A DNA stretch of 64,000 nt, taken from contig JAEUMQ010000014.1 in NCBI GenBank assembly GCA_016791425.1, positions 1 through 64,000 on the forward strand, written 5' to 3'. This stretch comes from Hyphomonadaceae bacterium (lineage in GTDB: Bacteria; Pseudomonadota; Alphaproteobacteria; Caulobacterales; Aquidulcibacteraceae). The notes below the pieces were generated by a model. The model worked only from the letters and a program-made list of their open reading frames with translations, had not been told where the DNA came from and searched no databases. The position numbers were made by a program, and so were the translations under genes. This document shows positions 35,286 through 43,329 of the stretch, piece after piece (position 1 is the first letter of the stretch; each line of letters starts with the position of its first letter).

Positions 35286-35675
35286 ATGCGAATAGGATTG
35301 TTGTTGACGGTCGCGGCGCTCGCCCTTGCGGCATGCGGTGAGATCAATTCTGAGATTGATCGCGCCAAGCAAGGCGCCATTGAGGCCGGCCAAGACGTGC
35401 TCAATGCAGGCGCCGGCGTCCTCGACACGCGCACGGCTTGCCTGCTCGCCGGACAATCGGAGGCTTTTTGCGGCTGCCTCTCCGAACGGCTAGGTTCCGA
35501 TATCACGCCTGAACATGTCGAGGCTCTGAGCGCTGCGGTGCGCGCAACGCTAGAGGGAGAAACCCTAGAGACCGCCTCGCAGGCGAGCGAGGGTGTTGAC
35601 GCCGCTACGCGCGAGGCGCTCGTCCAGTGCGCAACGCACGCGGCGATCGAAGGCGTAGTCGCGGAGGGCAATTGA
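35286..35675 (+). CDS. Small lipoprotein of unknown function
   Basis: A 129-residue protein with lipobox LAAC (MRIGLLLTVAALALAACGEI), so lipid-anchored. Mature part has three or four Cys (TACLLAGQSEAFCGCLSERL, QCATH) and is otherwise helical. No family is recognised. The ATG follows GGCAG/GATC-type spacing; the frame upstream to 35097 belongs to the antiporter overlap and is ignored. Confidence 0.65.
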   Translation: MRIGLLLTVAALALAACGEINSEIDRAKQGAIEAGQDVLNAGAGVLDTRTACLLAGQSEAFCGCLSERLGSDITPEHVEALSAAVRATLEGETLETASQASEGVDAATREALVQCATHAAIEGVVAEGN

Positions 35676-35762
35676 TGGCGATCACAAGATCACGAACTAA
35701 GGCGCGTGATCGCTGGCGCTTGGCCACGCCCGCGACATCAGCTTGAAGGCGATTGCTAGATC

Positions 35763-36662
35763 ATGCCGACCCACAAGCCCAAACTCGTTAATCTCGACCT
35801 CGATCTCATCCGCGCCTTCGTGGCCGTGGCGGATGCCAAAAGCTTCACCCGCGCCGGCGTCCGCTTAGGCCGCACCCAATCGACGGTCAGTCTGCAGATC
35901 AAGCGTCTGGAGGAGCAGCTCAATGCCGAGTTGTTCAGCCGCGATCCGCGCAAAGTCGTGCTCACCGCCCAAGGCGAAGCTCTGCTCACGCAGGCGCGAC
36001 GGCTGCTGCGCGTCAATGACGAGATAATCGGCGAAATGTTCGAGCATGCGCTCGAAGGCGAAGTGCGCTTCGGCGCACCGGAGGATTTCGCCACGACGCA
36101 CCTGCCCGGCATCCTGGGCGATTTCGCGCGCGCCTATCCGCATGTGAGCTTGTCGGTGACTTGTGACCTTACGCTAAGGCTCATGGACAAGATGGCCCAG
36201 GGCGAGCTCGATCTTGCGCTGATCAAGCGAGAACCGGTCGGCGCCGATGTGGGTCAACCGGTATGGCGCGAGCATCTCGTGTGGGTCGGCGCCGGCGAAG
36301 ACGTGCTCGCCAAGGATGGACCGATTCCGCTGATCGCAGCGCCCAGCCCATGCGTGTATCGCAAACGCGCAACCGCGGCCTTGGACGCTGCGGGAAAACC
36401 TTGGCGCGTTGCCTATACGAGCCACTCGCTCGCCGGCCAACACGCGGCGTTGCGCGCGGGTCTTGGCGTCATGGCGCTGCCCAGCGAAATGGCGCCCGAC
36501 GATCTTACGCTGATCGGGCCTGAACACGGCTTTCCGCCGTTGGCCGACGCCGAAATCGCGCTTGTCCGCGCCGGCAAGACCCTGTCCGTGGCGGCCGAAC
36601 GATTAGCCAGTTTCATCCTCGCTTCGCTCGACGGCGCAGGCCGGCCCACTGTGGCTGACTGA
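35763..36662 (+). CDS. LysR-family transcriptional regulator
   Basis: A 299-residue LysR regulator: helix-turn-helix DLDLIRAFVAVADAKSFTRA with GVRLGRTQSTVSLQIKRLEE, then a periplasmic-binding-like effector domain (VRFGAPEDFATTHLPGILGD). It lies on the same strand just upstream of the Kef-type antiporter (22-base gap), which it may control. The effector is unknown. Confidence 0.9.
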   Translation: MPTHKPKLVNLDLDLIRAFVAVADAKSFTRAGVRLGRTQSTVSLQIKRLEEQLNAELFSRDPRKVVLTAQGEALLTQARRLLRVNDEIIGEMFEHALEGEVRFGAPEDFATTHLPGILGDFARAYPHVSLSVTCDLTLRLMDKMAQGELDLALIKREPVGADVGQPVWREHLVWVGAGEDVLAKDGPIPLIAAPSPCVYRKRATAALDAAGKPWRVAYTSHSLAGQHAALRAGLGVMALPSEMAPDDLTLIGPEHGFPPLADAEIALVRAGKTLSVAAERLASFILASLDGAGRPTVAD

Positions 36663-36684
36663 TCGGCCACACTGCGAGGGTGAT

Positions 36685-37872
36685 ATGGAAAAGTACGCGC
36701 TGATCTCCACCATCGTGCTGGGCCTTGTGCTCGCCTTCGCGTTCGGCTATCTCGCGCACCGGCTGAAGCTATCGCCAATCGTCGGATACCTGATGGCGGG
36801 CGTTGCGACCGGCCCCTATACGCCCGGCTTTGTCGGCGACACCGGGCTTGCGCTGCAGCTCGCCGAAATCGGCGTCATTTTCCTGATGTTCGGCGTCGGG
36901 CTCAAATTCTCGCTGCAGGATCTATGGAGCGTCCGGGGGGTCGCGCTGCCCGGGGCCCTAGTGCAGATGGCGACGGCTACGGCGCTGGGCTTCGGCTTTG
37001 GGCAAGTCATCGGCCTGAGCGCCGCTGAAAGCGCAGTGCTTGGCGTCTCCTTGTCGGTCGCCTCCACCGTGGTGCTGCTGCGCGCCCTGGAAGAGCGCGC
37101 GTTGATCAAGACCGAGAACGGTCGCATCTGTGTCGGCTGGCTGGTGGTCGAGGATGTGGCCATCGTCCTGGCGATTGTGCTCTTGCCCACGCTCGTCGCG
37201 ATCGGCGACGGCGCCGGCATGAGCCGGGCCGCAGGCGTCCAATTGCTCGAGACTTTGCTCAAGATCGCGGCGTTCGTCGCCTTGATGCTCGTCGTCGGCT
37301 CGCGCGTGTTTCCTTGGCTCATCGTGCTGATCGCGCGCACCAAATCGCGCGAACTCATGGGGCTGGGAACGATTGCCCTGGCGCTTGGCGTCGCCTTCGC
37401 CGCTTACACGCTGTTCGATGCGTCTTTTGCACTCGGCGCGTTTCTGGCGGGCGTGATGCTGAACGGCACCGCTTTCACCCATAAGATTGCCGAAGACAGC
37501 CAGCCGCTGCGTGACACCTTCGCGGTCTTGTTCTTCGTTTCGGTCGGCATGCTGTTCAATCCAGCCGTGCTCGTGGAGCAACCGCTGCAGATCGCTGTGG
37601 TGGTCGCGATCATCATTCTGGGCAAGGGCCTCGCAGCGCTCGCCATCACCACGCTCTTCAAACTGCCGCTACCGGCCGGACTTATGATCGCCGTTGCGTT
37701 GGCGCAGATCGGCGAGTTCTCGTTCGTTCTCGCCGGCCTTGGACGCCAACTCGGCGTTCTGGGCGATGCGACCTACAATCTTATTCTCGCGGCGGCGATG
37801 CTTTCTATCGCCCTTAACCCGTTTCTCTTCGGGCTCGCCTCGCGCCTCACCGGCAACGCGCAAAAGGCCTGA
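36685..37872 (+). CDS. Kef-type cation:proton antiporter (CPA2)
   Basis: A 395-residue membrane protein with about 12 helices (LSPIVGYLMAGVATGPYTPG, LFGVGLKF-like IFLMFGVGLKFSLQDL, EDVAIVLAIVLLPTLV, LGAFLAGVMLNGTAF). It matches the membrane half of Kef/YbaL but ends without a TrkA-N domain, so it is the single-domain form. Probably exchanges K+ or Na+ for H+. Confidence 0.92.
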   Translation: MEKYALISTIVLGLVLAFAFGYLAHRLKLSPIVGYLMAGVATGPYTPGFVGDTGLALQLAEIGVIFLMFGVGLKFSLQDLWSVRGVALPGALVQMATATALGFGFGQVIGLSAAESAVLGVSLSVASTVVLLRALEERALIKTENGRICVGWLVVEDVAIVLAIVLLPTLVAIGDGAGMSRAAGVQLLETLLKIAAFVALMLVVGSRVFPWLIVLIARTKSRELMGLGTIALALGVAFAAYTLFDASFALGAFLAGVMLNGTAFTHKIAEDSQPLRDTFAVLFFVSVGMLFNPAVLVEQPLQIAVVVAIIILGKGLAALAITTLFKLPLPAGLMIAVALAQIGEFSFVLAGLGRQLGVLGDATYNLILAAAMLSIALNPFLFGLASRLTGNAQKA

Positions 37873-37964
37873 TGCCGGGCGCCGCGCAATCACAAGGATT
37901 GCCAAATCCAATCATTACGCCTCTTTGCACGCTCCCGGCGGCGCCCATATCCGCGTGACCAGAC

Positions 37965-38003
37965 CGGGCCCCTCTGGCGAACGCTCCCGCGATCGCGATG
38001 TCG
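37965..38003 (+). promoter_or_regulatory. Stress-island element, copy 3
   Basis: CGGGCCCCTCTGGCG (37965-37979) and CGCGATGTCG (37994-38003), 14 bases apart, 127 bases before the BI-1 gene. It is identical in the core to copies 1 and 4. The rest of the 258-base gap shows no gene. Confidence 0.6.
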
Positions 38004-38130
38004 GACTGGAGGCATAGCGGAACGGAGCGCGCGCCCGGCGTTGCGAAGCTCCCTCCCCGCGCGCGTTGCGCTCGGGCCCTCCGTTCCGCGTGTCGATTGT
38101 CGGTGACGAACGACCAAGAGGATGGATGCG

Positions 38131-38874
38131 ATGGCCTTCGACGATTTCCAGAACCAGCGCGCGCCGGGGCGGACCGGCGCGATCACGGCCGACACGCTCT
38201 ACGACGCGGGTCTGCGTCAGCACATGCTGGGCATCTACAATTACATGTTCGCCGGTTTGGGGCTGAGCGGCGCGGTCGCCTACTTGCTGATGCAAACGGG
38301 CGCCAGCACGCTCTTCTTCACCGCGCCCGGCCAATTCACACCGCTTGGATGGGTGGCGCTCTTTGCGCCGCTTGGCCTTTTGCTCTTGGCCTCATTCAAC
38401 GCTCGGCGCCTCAGCACGGGCGCAACGCACGCCATCTACTGGAGCGTAGCGGCGTTACAGGGCGTCGGTCTTGCGGTGCTGTTCCAAGCCTTCACCGGCC
38501 AATCGATCGCGCAGATTTTCTTCGTCACGGCCGCCGCGTTCGGCGCCTTGAGCCTGTTCGGCTATACCACCAAGCGCTCGCTTTCGGGCATGAGCACGTT
38601 CCTGCTCGTGGGCCTCATCGGCGTCATCATCGCCTTCATCGTCTACATGTTCGTGCAATCGAGCTTGTTGCAGTTCGTGGCTTCGGTGATCGGCGTCCTC
38701 GTCTTTGCCGGCCTGACCGCCTTCGACACCCAACGGCTAAAGACCGAATACATCGCCGGCGTCGAGGGCGAGATCGCGATGAAGGCCCAGGTCTGGGGCG
38801 CGCTCAGCCTTTATCTCAACTTCATCAACCTCTTTCAGCTGCTCTTGTCGCTCTTCGGCCAACGCGAAGAGTGA
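38131..38874 (+). CDS. Bax inhibitor-1 / YccA-family membrane protein
   Basis: About 247 residues with seven membrane helices and the family motif near the C terminus (VFAGLTAFDTQRLKTEYIAG ... GALSLYLNFINLF). BI-1 proteins are pH-sensing cation (Ca2+) leak channels. ATG at 38131 is preferred because AGAGG lies nine bases before it; the ATG at 38122 abuts AGAGG. Element copy 3 precedes it and a strong terminator follows. Confidence 0.9.
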   Translation: MAFDDFQNQRAPGRTGAITADTLYDAGLRQHMLGIYNYMFAGLGLSGAVAYLLMQTGASTLFFTAPGQFTPLGWVALFAPLGLLLLASFNARRLSTGATHAIYWSVAALQGVGLAVLFQAFTGQSIAQIFFVTAAAFGALSLFGYTTKRSLSGMSTFLLVGLIGVIIAFIVYMFVQSSLLQFVASVIGVLVFAGLTAFDTQRLKTEYIAGVEGEIAMKAQVWGALSLYLNFINLFQLLLSLFGQREE

Positions 38875-38897
38875 GCGCTGAGACAATTTGATACCTC

Positions 38898-38931
38898 CCC
38901 GCCCAGGCGCCTGGGCGGGCCCCTCTTTTTT
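38898..38931 (+). terminator. Rho-independent terminator after the BI-1 gene
   Basis: CCCGCCCAGG-CG-CCTGGGCGGG (38898-38919) is a perfect ten-base stem with a two-base centre, followed by CCCCTCTTTTTT. It ends the BI-1 transcript 20 bases after its stop and separates it from the TerC gene. Confidence 0.88.
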
Positions 38932-38962
38932 CTGTTTTCACCGACCGACGAGGCTCGCTGTC

Positions 38963-39997
38963 ATGGAATTCCTAAACGCTGAGTATGCGAGCCAGCCGGT
39001 TTGGCTCTGGATGAGCTTTCTTGCGTTCATCGGCTTCCTGCTCTGGCTCGACCTCGGGCTCTTGAACCGCAAGGACGCAATCGTCTCGCCTGCCAAGAGC
39101 GCTCTGATGTGGGCGGGCTTTGCCTCGCTTGCGCTCCTCTTTGGTCTCTATGTCGGTTTCGTATACGAACCGGATCCGCGCTACTATTCCTCGGCTGAGA
39201 ACCTCAACCAACAGGCCGTCATCCAATATTTCACCGGCTATCTGCTGGAGACGGCGCTCGCCTTTGACAACATCTTCGTCATCTCACTCATCTTTACGTA
39301 TTTCGCGGTGCCGCGCGAGTATCAGCACCGGGTGCTGTTTTGGGGCATTATCGGCGCCATCGTTTTTCGCGCCATGTTCATTTCGCTCGGCGCCACGGTC
39401 GTCAATTCCTGGACCTGGGTGCTCTACATCTTCGCCGCTTTCCTCATCTGGACCGGCTGGAAGATGCTCACCGGCCACGGCCAGGAAATGAAGCTTGAAG
39501 ACAACAAGCTCCTCGCCTTCGTGCGCCGGCGCATGCGCGTCACGGATACGATCGACAACCACAATTTCTTCGTGCGCCGCCCGGACCCTGCGACCGGCAA
39601 GCTCGTGCTCTATGCCACGCCGCTTTTCTTGGCGCTGATCATGGTGGAAACCGCCGACATCATCTTCGCCGTCGATTCCGTGCCCGCCATTTTCGCGGTC
39701 ACCCGCGATCCCTTCATCGTCTACACCTCCAACATCTTCGCGATCCTGGGCCTGCGGTCGATGTATTTCATGCTGGCCGCGGCGGTGGAGCGCTTCAAGT
39801 ATCTAAAATACGGGCTCTCCCTCGTGCTGGTGCTGATCGGCGCCAAGATCATCTGGAATTTCGGCCTCTCGAAAGAGCTCGGCTGGGCGCCTTATCTCGA
39901 ACCGCAATGGGCGCTCTTGGCGACGCTCACTTTGATCGGGGGCGCAATGGCCTACTCGCTCTACCGCACGCGATCTCCATCAGGAACGCCGGCGTAA
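38963..39997 (+). CDS. TerC-family membrane protein
   Basis: A 344-residue polytopic protein. The acidic metal-site segments LETALAFDNIFVISLIFTYF and ALIMVETADIIFAVDSVPAI (DN and DSxPA) are the TerC signatures; TerC proteins handle divalent metals such as manganese or respond to tellurite. ATG at 38963 (MEFLNAEYASQPVWLW) is taken as start; the frame upstream to 38888 crosses the terminator and is not coding. Confidence 0.93.
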   Translation: MEFLNAEYASQPVWLWMSFLAFIGFLLWLDLGLLNRKDAIVSPAKSALMWAGFASLALLFGLYVGFVYEPDPRYYSSAENLNQQAVIQYFTGYLLETALAFDNIFVISLIFTYFAVPREYQHRVLFWGIIGAIVFRAMFISLGATVVNSWTWVLYIFAAFLIWTGWKMLTGHGQEMKLEDNKLLAFVRRRMRVTDTIDNHNFFVRRPDPATGKLVLYATPLFLALIMVETADIIFAVDSVPAIFAVTRDPFIVYTSNIFAILGLRSMYFMLAAAVERFKYLKYGLSLVLVLIGAKIIWNFGLSKELGWAPYLEPQWALLATLTLIGGAMAYSLYRTRSPSGTPA

Positions 39998-40010
39998 GAG
40001 CGCAAGCCGC

Positions 40011-40634
40011 ATGACGCAGTGGATTATCGATCTCATCGCCGAAGCCGGCTATTGGGGCGTGTTCGCGCTGATGGTGCTGGAGAACCTCGTTCCGCCGATT
40101 CCGTCAGAGCTGATCATGCCGCTCGCGGGTTATGCGGTTGCCGAGGGGCGGCTTGCACTTGCGCCGACTTTAGCGGCAGGCGTCGCCGGCTCACTCGTCG
40201 GTGCGCTGCCGTGGTACTATCTTGCACGCTGGTTGGGGCGCGCACGCTTCGCCCGCCTCATCGCCAAAGCTGGCCCTTGGCTGGCGCTGGAGGACAAGGA
40301 TTTGCAGCGCGCCGGTCGTTGGTTCGCCCGGCGCGGCTGGGCGGCGGTGTTGTTCGCGCGCCTTGTTCCGGGACTTCGAACGCTCATCTCGGCGCCGGCG
40401 GGTTTGTTCGCGATGCCGATGACGCTTTTCCTGGCGCTGACCGCGCTCGGATCGCTGGCCTGGGTTTCAGTTCTGACCGGCGCAGGTTTTCTACTCGAAG
40501 CCCACTATCATCGCATCGGCGTTTGGCTCGACCCCATTGCGGCGGCCGTCTTTATGTGTCTCAGCGCGGCCTACGTCATACGGGTGTTGAGCTTGCTGCG
40601 GCGCGCCCGAAGCGCGCCGCAGCCGATCGAATGA
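40011..40634 (+). CDS. DedA-family membrane protein
   Basis: A 207-residue protein with the DedA core: VLENLVPPIPSELIMPLAGY, PWYYLARWLGRAR, and GWAAVLFARLVPGLRTLISA (the FxxRxxPxxR motif). Family members move phospholipids across the inner membrane and affect proton-motive force. It follows the TerC gene by 13 bases and is likely co-transcribed. Confidence 0.9.
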   Translation: MTQWIIDLIAEAGYWGVFALMVLENLVPPIPSELIMPLAGYAVAEGRLALAPTLAAGVAGSLVGALPWYYLARWLGRARFARLIAKAGPWLALEDKDLQRAGRWFARRGWAAVLFARLVPGLRTLISAPAGLFAMPMTLFLALTALGSLAWVSVLTGAGFLLEAHYHRIGVWLDPIAAAVFMCLSAAYVIRVLSLLRRARSAPQPIE

Positions 40635-40733
40635 AAGGGACGCGCCACGGATGTCAATCGCTATCATGCGCACTCTTCATCGGCTCGATACTTGAGCGCC
40701 AACCGATCACTGCCCATGTGAACATCGCGGGTC

Positions 40734-40766
40734 CGGGCCCCTCTGGCGGCATGTGTCGCGATGTCG
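40734..40766 (+). promoter_or_regulatory. Stress-island element, copy 4
   Basis: CGGGCCCCTCTGGCG (40734-40748) and CGCGATGTCG (40757-40766), eight bases apart, 61 bases before the small charged gene at 40827. Fourth copy in the region 29-41 kb. Confidence 0.6.
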
Positions 40767-40826
40767 GCCCGCATCGCTTTCCGAATGCGGACAATGAAGC
40801 CGCCGGAGCGGATGATGAGGAGCACC

Positions 40827-41012
40827 ATGATCAACGCTATTGGCGCAATGCATGCGGCGCTGCGTGCGAAGAAAAAGTCGCCGGAAGACAAGATTAACTT
40901 CCGTGTCGAAGTGAAAAAGCGCCGTCGCCCGCGCGATGACGACGATGATGATCACGACAAGCGCGATCGGCGCCTGCGCGAGCGCTCAGACAAACGCGGC
41001 GTCGTCGCATGA
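40827..41012 (+). CDS. Small highly charged protein
   Basis: A 61-residue protein, MINAIGAMHAALRAKKKSPE then an Asp run flanked by basic residues (RRRPRDDDDDDHDKRDRR). GAGGAG lies just before the ATG at 40827. It overlaps the DUF465 gene by four bases and follows element copy 4. The charged tail resembles that of the zf-TFIIB protein at 32630. Function unknown. Confidence 0.6.
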   Translation: MINAIGAMHAALRAKKKSPEDKINFRVEVKKRRRPRDDDDDDHDKRDRRLRERSDKRGVVA

Positions 41013-41191
41013 CCAGCGCAAGTCCCGCCACCCTCGAGAGCCGGCGCCGGCGCCTTGAGGCGGATTTGGCCACGGAGCTGAAACGCCCGCTGCCCGATTT
41101 CACGCACGTGAAGCAGCTGAAGCAAATGAAGCTCCGCCTCAAGGACGCGTTGGCCGCCCAACAGCGTCCGGCGCCGAACGTCCGGCGTTAA
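41009..41191 (+). CDS. DUF465 (YdcH-like) small helical protein
   Basis: A 60-residue helical hairpin (LESRRRRLEADLATELKRPL, HVKQLKQMKLRLKDAL) of the DUF465/YdcH type, starting in an ATGA overlap with the preceding charged protein. Function unknown. Confidence 0.7.
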   Translation: MTSASPATLESRRRRLEADLATELKRPLPDFTHVKQLKQMKLRLKDALAAQQRPAPNVRR

Positions 41192-41265
41192 GGCGCGGGC
41201 CGCGCCCTTCGCGTCTCGCCAAGGGCGCGGCCGTTCGCGCCGTAAACCGGGTTCCGGAGGTCCAT

Positions 41266-41364
41266 TTGAACGAAGCGCTGCTCGCGCAAGCCTTGCTCAT
41301 GACGGGATACGCGATTGCGTGCTTGAACCTGCTGCTGATCGGCGCACTTGCCCTGACCAGATGA
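41266..41364 (+). CDS. Predicted 32-residue membrane peptide (TTG start)
   Basis: GGAGG at 41256-41260 sits five bases before a TTG that opens a 32-codon frame, NEALLAQALLMTGYAIACLN then LLLIGALALTR: one hydrophobic helix with a basic end. It is too short for standard gene calls and has no recognised family. The perfect Shine-Dalgarno supports translation. Confidence 0.45.
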   Translation: MNEALLAQALLMTGYAIACLNLLLIGALALTR

Positions 41365-41403
41365 GGCGCACGTTCGAATCGACCAGCGGCGTGCTGCCAT
41401 CCG

Positions 41404-41709
41404 TCAGAAGCGATCTGCGCGCAACACCCTGACGTCGCTCGCGGCCGCAACGCCTGGGTAGGATTGGAAGTAATCGCTCAACCAGGCGAGCGCGCGCTCA
41501 GCCGAAACTTCTGAGCCAATTGCGATGATGAGCCGCATGCCGGCTTCGTCGACGCCGGTTTGGCGCCAGGCGCCGTGGCTGCCTGCTCCTTCCAAGCTCG
41601 CAAATACGCTTAGACCCTTAAAGCCTGCGTCTTCCAGCATGCGTTCGATCTCGCCGACCGCGTGCGCTTCCACGAAGATTTCGAGCTTCACGCGCGCGGT
41701 CAGGTCCAT
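41404..41709 (-). CDS. sbtB: PII-like protein SbtB-type, partner of the bicarbonate transporter
   Basis: A 101-residue ferredoxin-like alpha/beta protein (VKLEIFVEAHAVGEIERMLE, KGLSVFASLEGAGSHGAWRQ, RLIIAIGSEVSAERALAWLS) of the PII superfamily. The pairing, two bases after the SbtA-type gene, supports the SbtB role of gating bicarbonate uptake through adenine nucleotides. ATG at 41709 is used; the frame upstream lies over the transporter. A classic T-loop is shortened. Confidence 0.78.
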   Translation of the reverse strand: MDLTARVKLEIFVEAHAVGEIERMLEDAGFKGLSVFASLEGAGSHGAWRQTGVDEAGMRLIIAIGSEVSAERALAWLSDYFQSYPGVAAASDVRVLRADRF

Positions 41710-41711
41710 CG

Positions 41712-42701
41712 CTAGCCTCCAAACACAAGCCGGCCAGCCGCATGATAAAGCGGAATGCCGATGAGCAGATTGAAAGGAAAGGTGACGCCAAGCGAGAGGG
41801 AGAGATAGATCCCGGCGTCGGCCTTTGGCAGTGCAATGCGCATCGCCGCGGGCGCCGCGATATAGGAGGCCGAGGCCGCCAGCACAGCCATCAGCGTGGC
41901 GTCGCCAAGGGACAAACCAAGAGCGGCGCTCGCTCCAAGCGCGGCTGCCGCGCTCAAGAGCGGCCAAGCGATGGCAAAGGCGATCAGGCGCCAGTCGAGG
42001 CGCGGCGCCTCAGCCAAACGCCGCGAGGCGACCAAACCCATGTCCAGCAGGAAGAGGCAGAGCGCGCCCTGAAAGAGCGGGCCGACGAAGACGTCAAGCC
42101 GCGCCATGCCGCGTTCGCCAGTAATGGCGCCGATGACGAAACTGCCGATCAAGACCACCGCCGCGCCGTTCAAAAACACTTCGCGCCAGAGCGTCGGTCG
42201 AAGCCTGGTTTCAGCCTTTTGCGAGCGGGCGCCAGCGATTATGAGCGCCGCGAGAATGGCCGGCGTCTCCATCAGCGCTAAGACCGCGGCCATGTAGCCG
42301 CCGAACTCGACTTCGACGGCGCGGAGATATTCCGTGCCGGCCGCAAAGGTGACCACCGAGACGCTGCCATAATGCGCCGCGGTCGCGGCTGCGGTCAGAC
42401 GATCGAGCACGCCGAAAGCTTTGAGCACAATATAAGCTGCGAAGGGCGTGGCGAAACTTAAGCCAAGCCCAAGCCCGCCGGCCGCGATCAGGTCTTGCGA
42501 GAGACCGCTTGCAGCGGCCTCGGCGCCGCCCTTGAAGCCGATGCACAGCATCAGATAGAGCGCGAGCGTCTTGGCGACCTGATCGGGAATGGTGAGATCG
42601 GATTTAAGCCAGCCAGCGAGCGCGCCGAGCGCAAAGAAGAGTACAGCGGGCGCGAGCAGGTTTGCGGCGCCGGCGCCGGCCAAAGCTTGCAAACTTTCCA
42701 A
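41712..42701 (-). CDS. sbtA: Sodium-dependent bicarbonate transporter (SbtA family)
   Basis: A 329-residue polytopic protein with about ten helices (NLLAPAVLFFALGALAGWLK, ALYLMLCIGFKGGAEAAASG, AHYGSVSVVTFAAGTEYLRA, LMAVLAASASYIAAPAAMRI) of the SbtA/DUF897 type. The GFKGG and GSVSVVTF patterns match SbtA. It starts at TTG 42701; no ATG lies near. Followed by the PII-like gene, it forms a bicarbonate-uptake pair. Outside cyanobacteria the precise ion is less certain. Confidence 0.85.
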   Translation of the reverse strand: MESLQALAGAGAANLLAPAVLFFALGALAGWLKSDLTIPDQVAKTLALYLMLCIGFKGGAEAAASGLSQDLIAAGGLGLGLSFATPFAAYIVLKAFGVLDRLTAAATAAHYGSVSVVTFAAGTEYLRAVEVEFGGYMAAVLALMETPAILAALIIAGARSQKAETRLRPTLWREVFLNGAAVVLIGSFVIGAITGERGMARLDVFVGPLFQGALCLFLLDMGLVASRRLAEAPRLDWRLIAFAIAWPLLSAAAALGASAALGLSLGDATLMAVLAASASYIAAPAAMRIALPKADAGIYLSLSLGVTFPFNLLIGIPLYHAAGRLVFGG

Positions 42702-42949
42702 TTGGTCGCGCCCCGCGTTGCGGGCATGGGGTTTGCCCCACCGCGCATCAGGTTTGCATCAAGTTCTCGCAATGATGGCGATGAGAGGTTTCAATGCATC
42801 TTGCACCCGTGGTGGGGGTCGTTGCGACCCAACCCGATAGCAAACCCGATAGCAAAGATGAGCGCTTGCAATGGACGCGGCGCTGGCGCTGCCGCGTCAC
42901 GCTCGCCATTTCCTCGACAGGTCCAAAGCACGGAAGGGATGCGAGCGAA

Positions 42950-43147
42950 ATGCAATCAGCGATGACGTTTATCGACCGGCTTCTGATCCGGGAAGAAATC
43001 GATGCGCTTGAACTTGATCTCGCAGCTGCGCGCGGCGCCGACCCCGGACGCGCGCCAGCGATCGAGGCCCAGATAATCCGGCTGGAGACAAAATTACGGC
43101 GCGCGACCGGTGCAGCCGTTAAATCGGAGACCTGCCAAACGGCATAA
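42950..43147 (+). CDS. Small helical hypothetical protein
   Basis: A 65-residue protein MQSAMTFIDRLLIREEIDAL ... EAQIIRLETKLRRATG, two helices. The ATG at 42950 follows GGGATGCGAG; longer starts to 42794 lie over promoter-like DNA. No family. The 248 bases before it and the 182 after it hold no other gene I can support. Confidence 0.45.
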   Translation: MQSAMTFIDRLLIREEIDALELDLAAARGADPGRAPAIEAQIIRLETKLRRATGAAVKSETCQTA

Positions 43148-43329
43148 AGCGGCCCTAGCCGCGCGTGACCGCCAACCGCGCTCCAGCCCGCTGGTGGTCG
43201 ATGCTCTGCCCTGGTCCGATGATCGAAGAAAGCTGGCGCCTTTCGCGCAAACGAGTGGGCGCGGCCCTACCGCGAGCGGAGTGCGCCATAAGGCAACAAC
43301 CTAGACAAGCAAACTAAGCGCCGAGCACT

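Noticed and set aside
38915-38931. GGGCCCCTC near 38916 as a fifth copy of the stress element
   Set aside because: It is part of the stem and T tract of a strong terminator and lacks the TGGCG and GATGTCG blocks.
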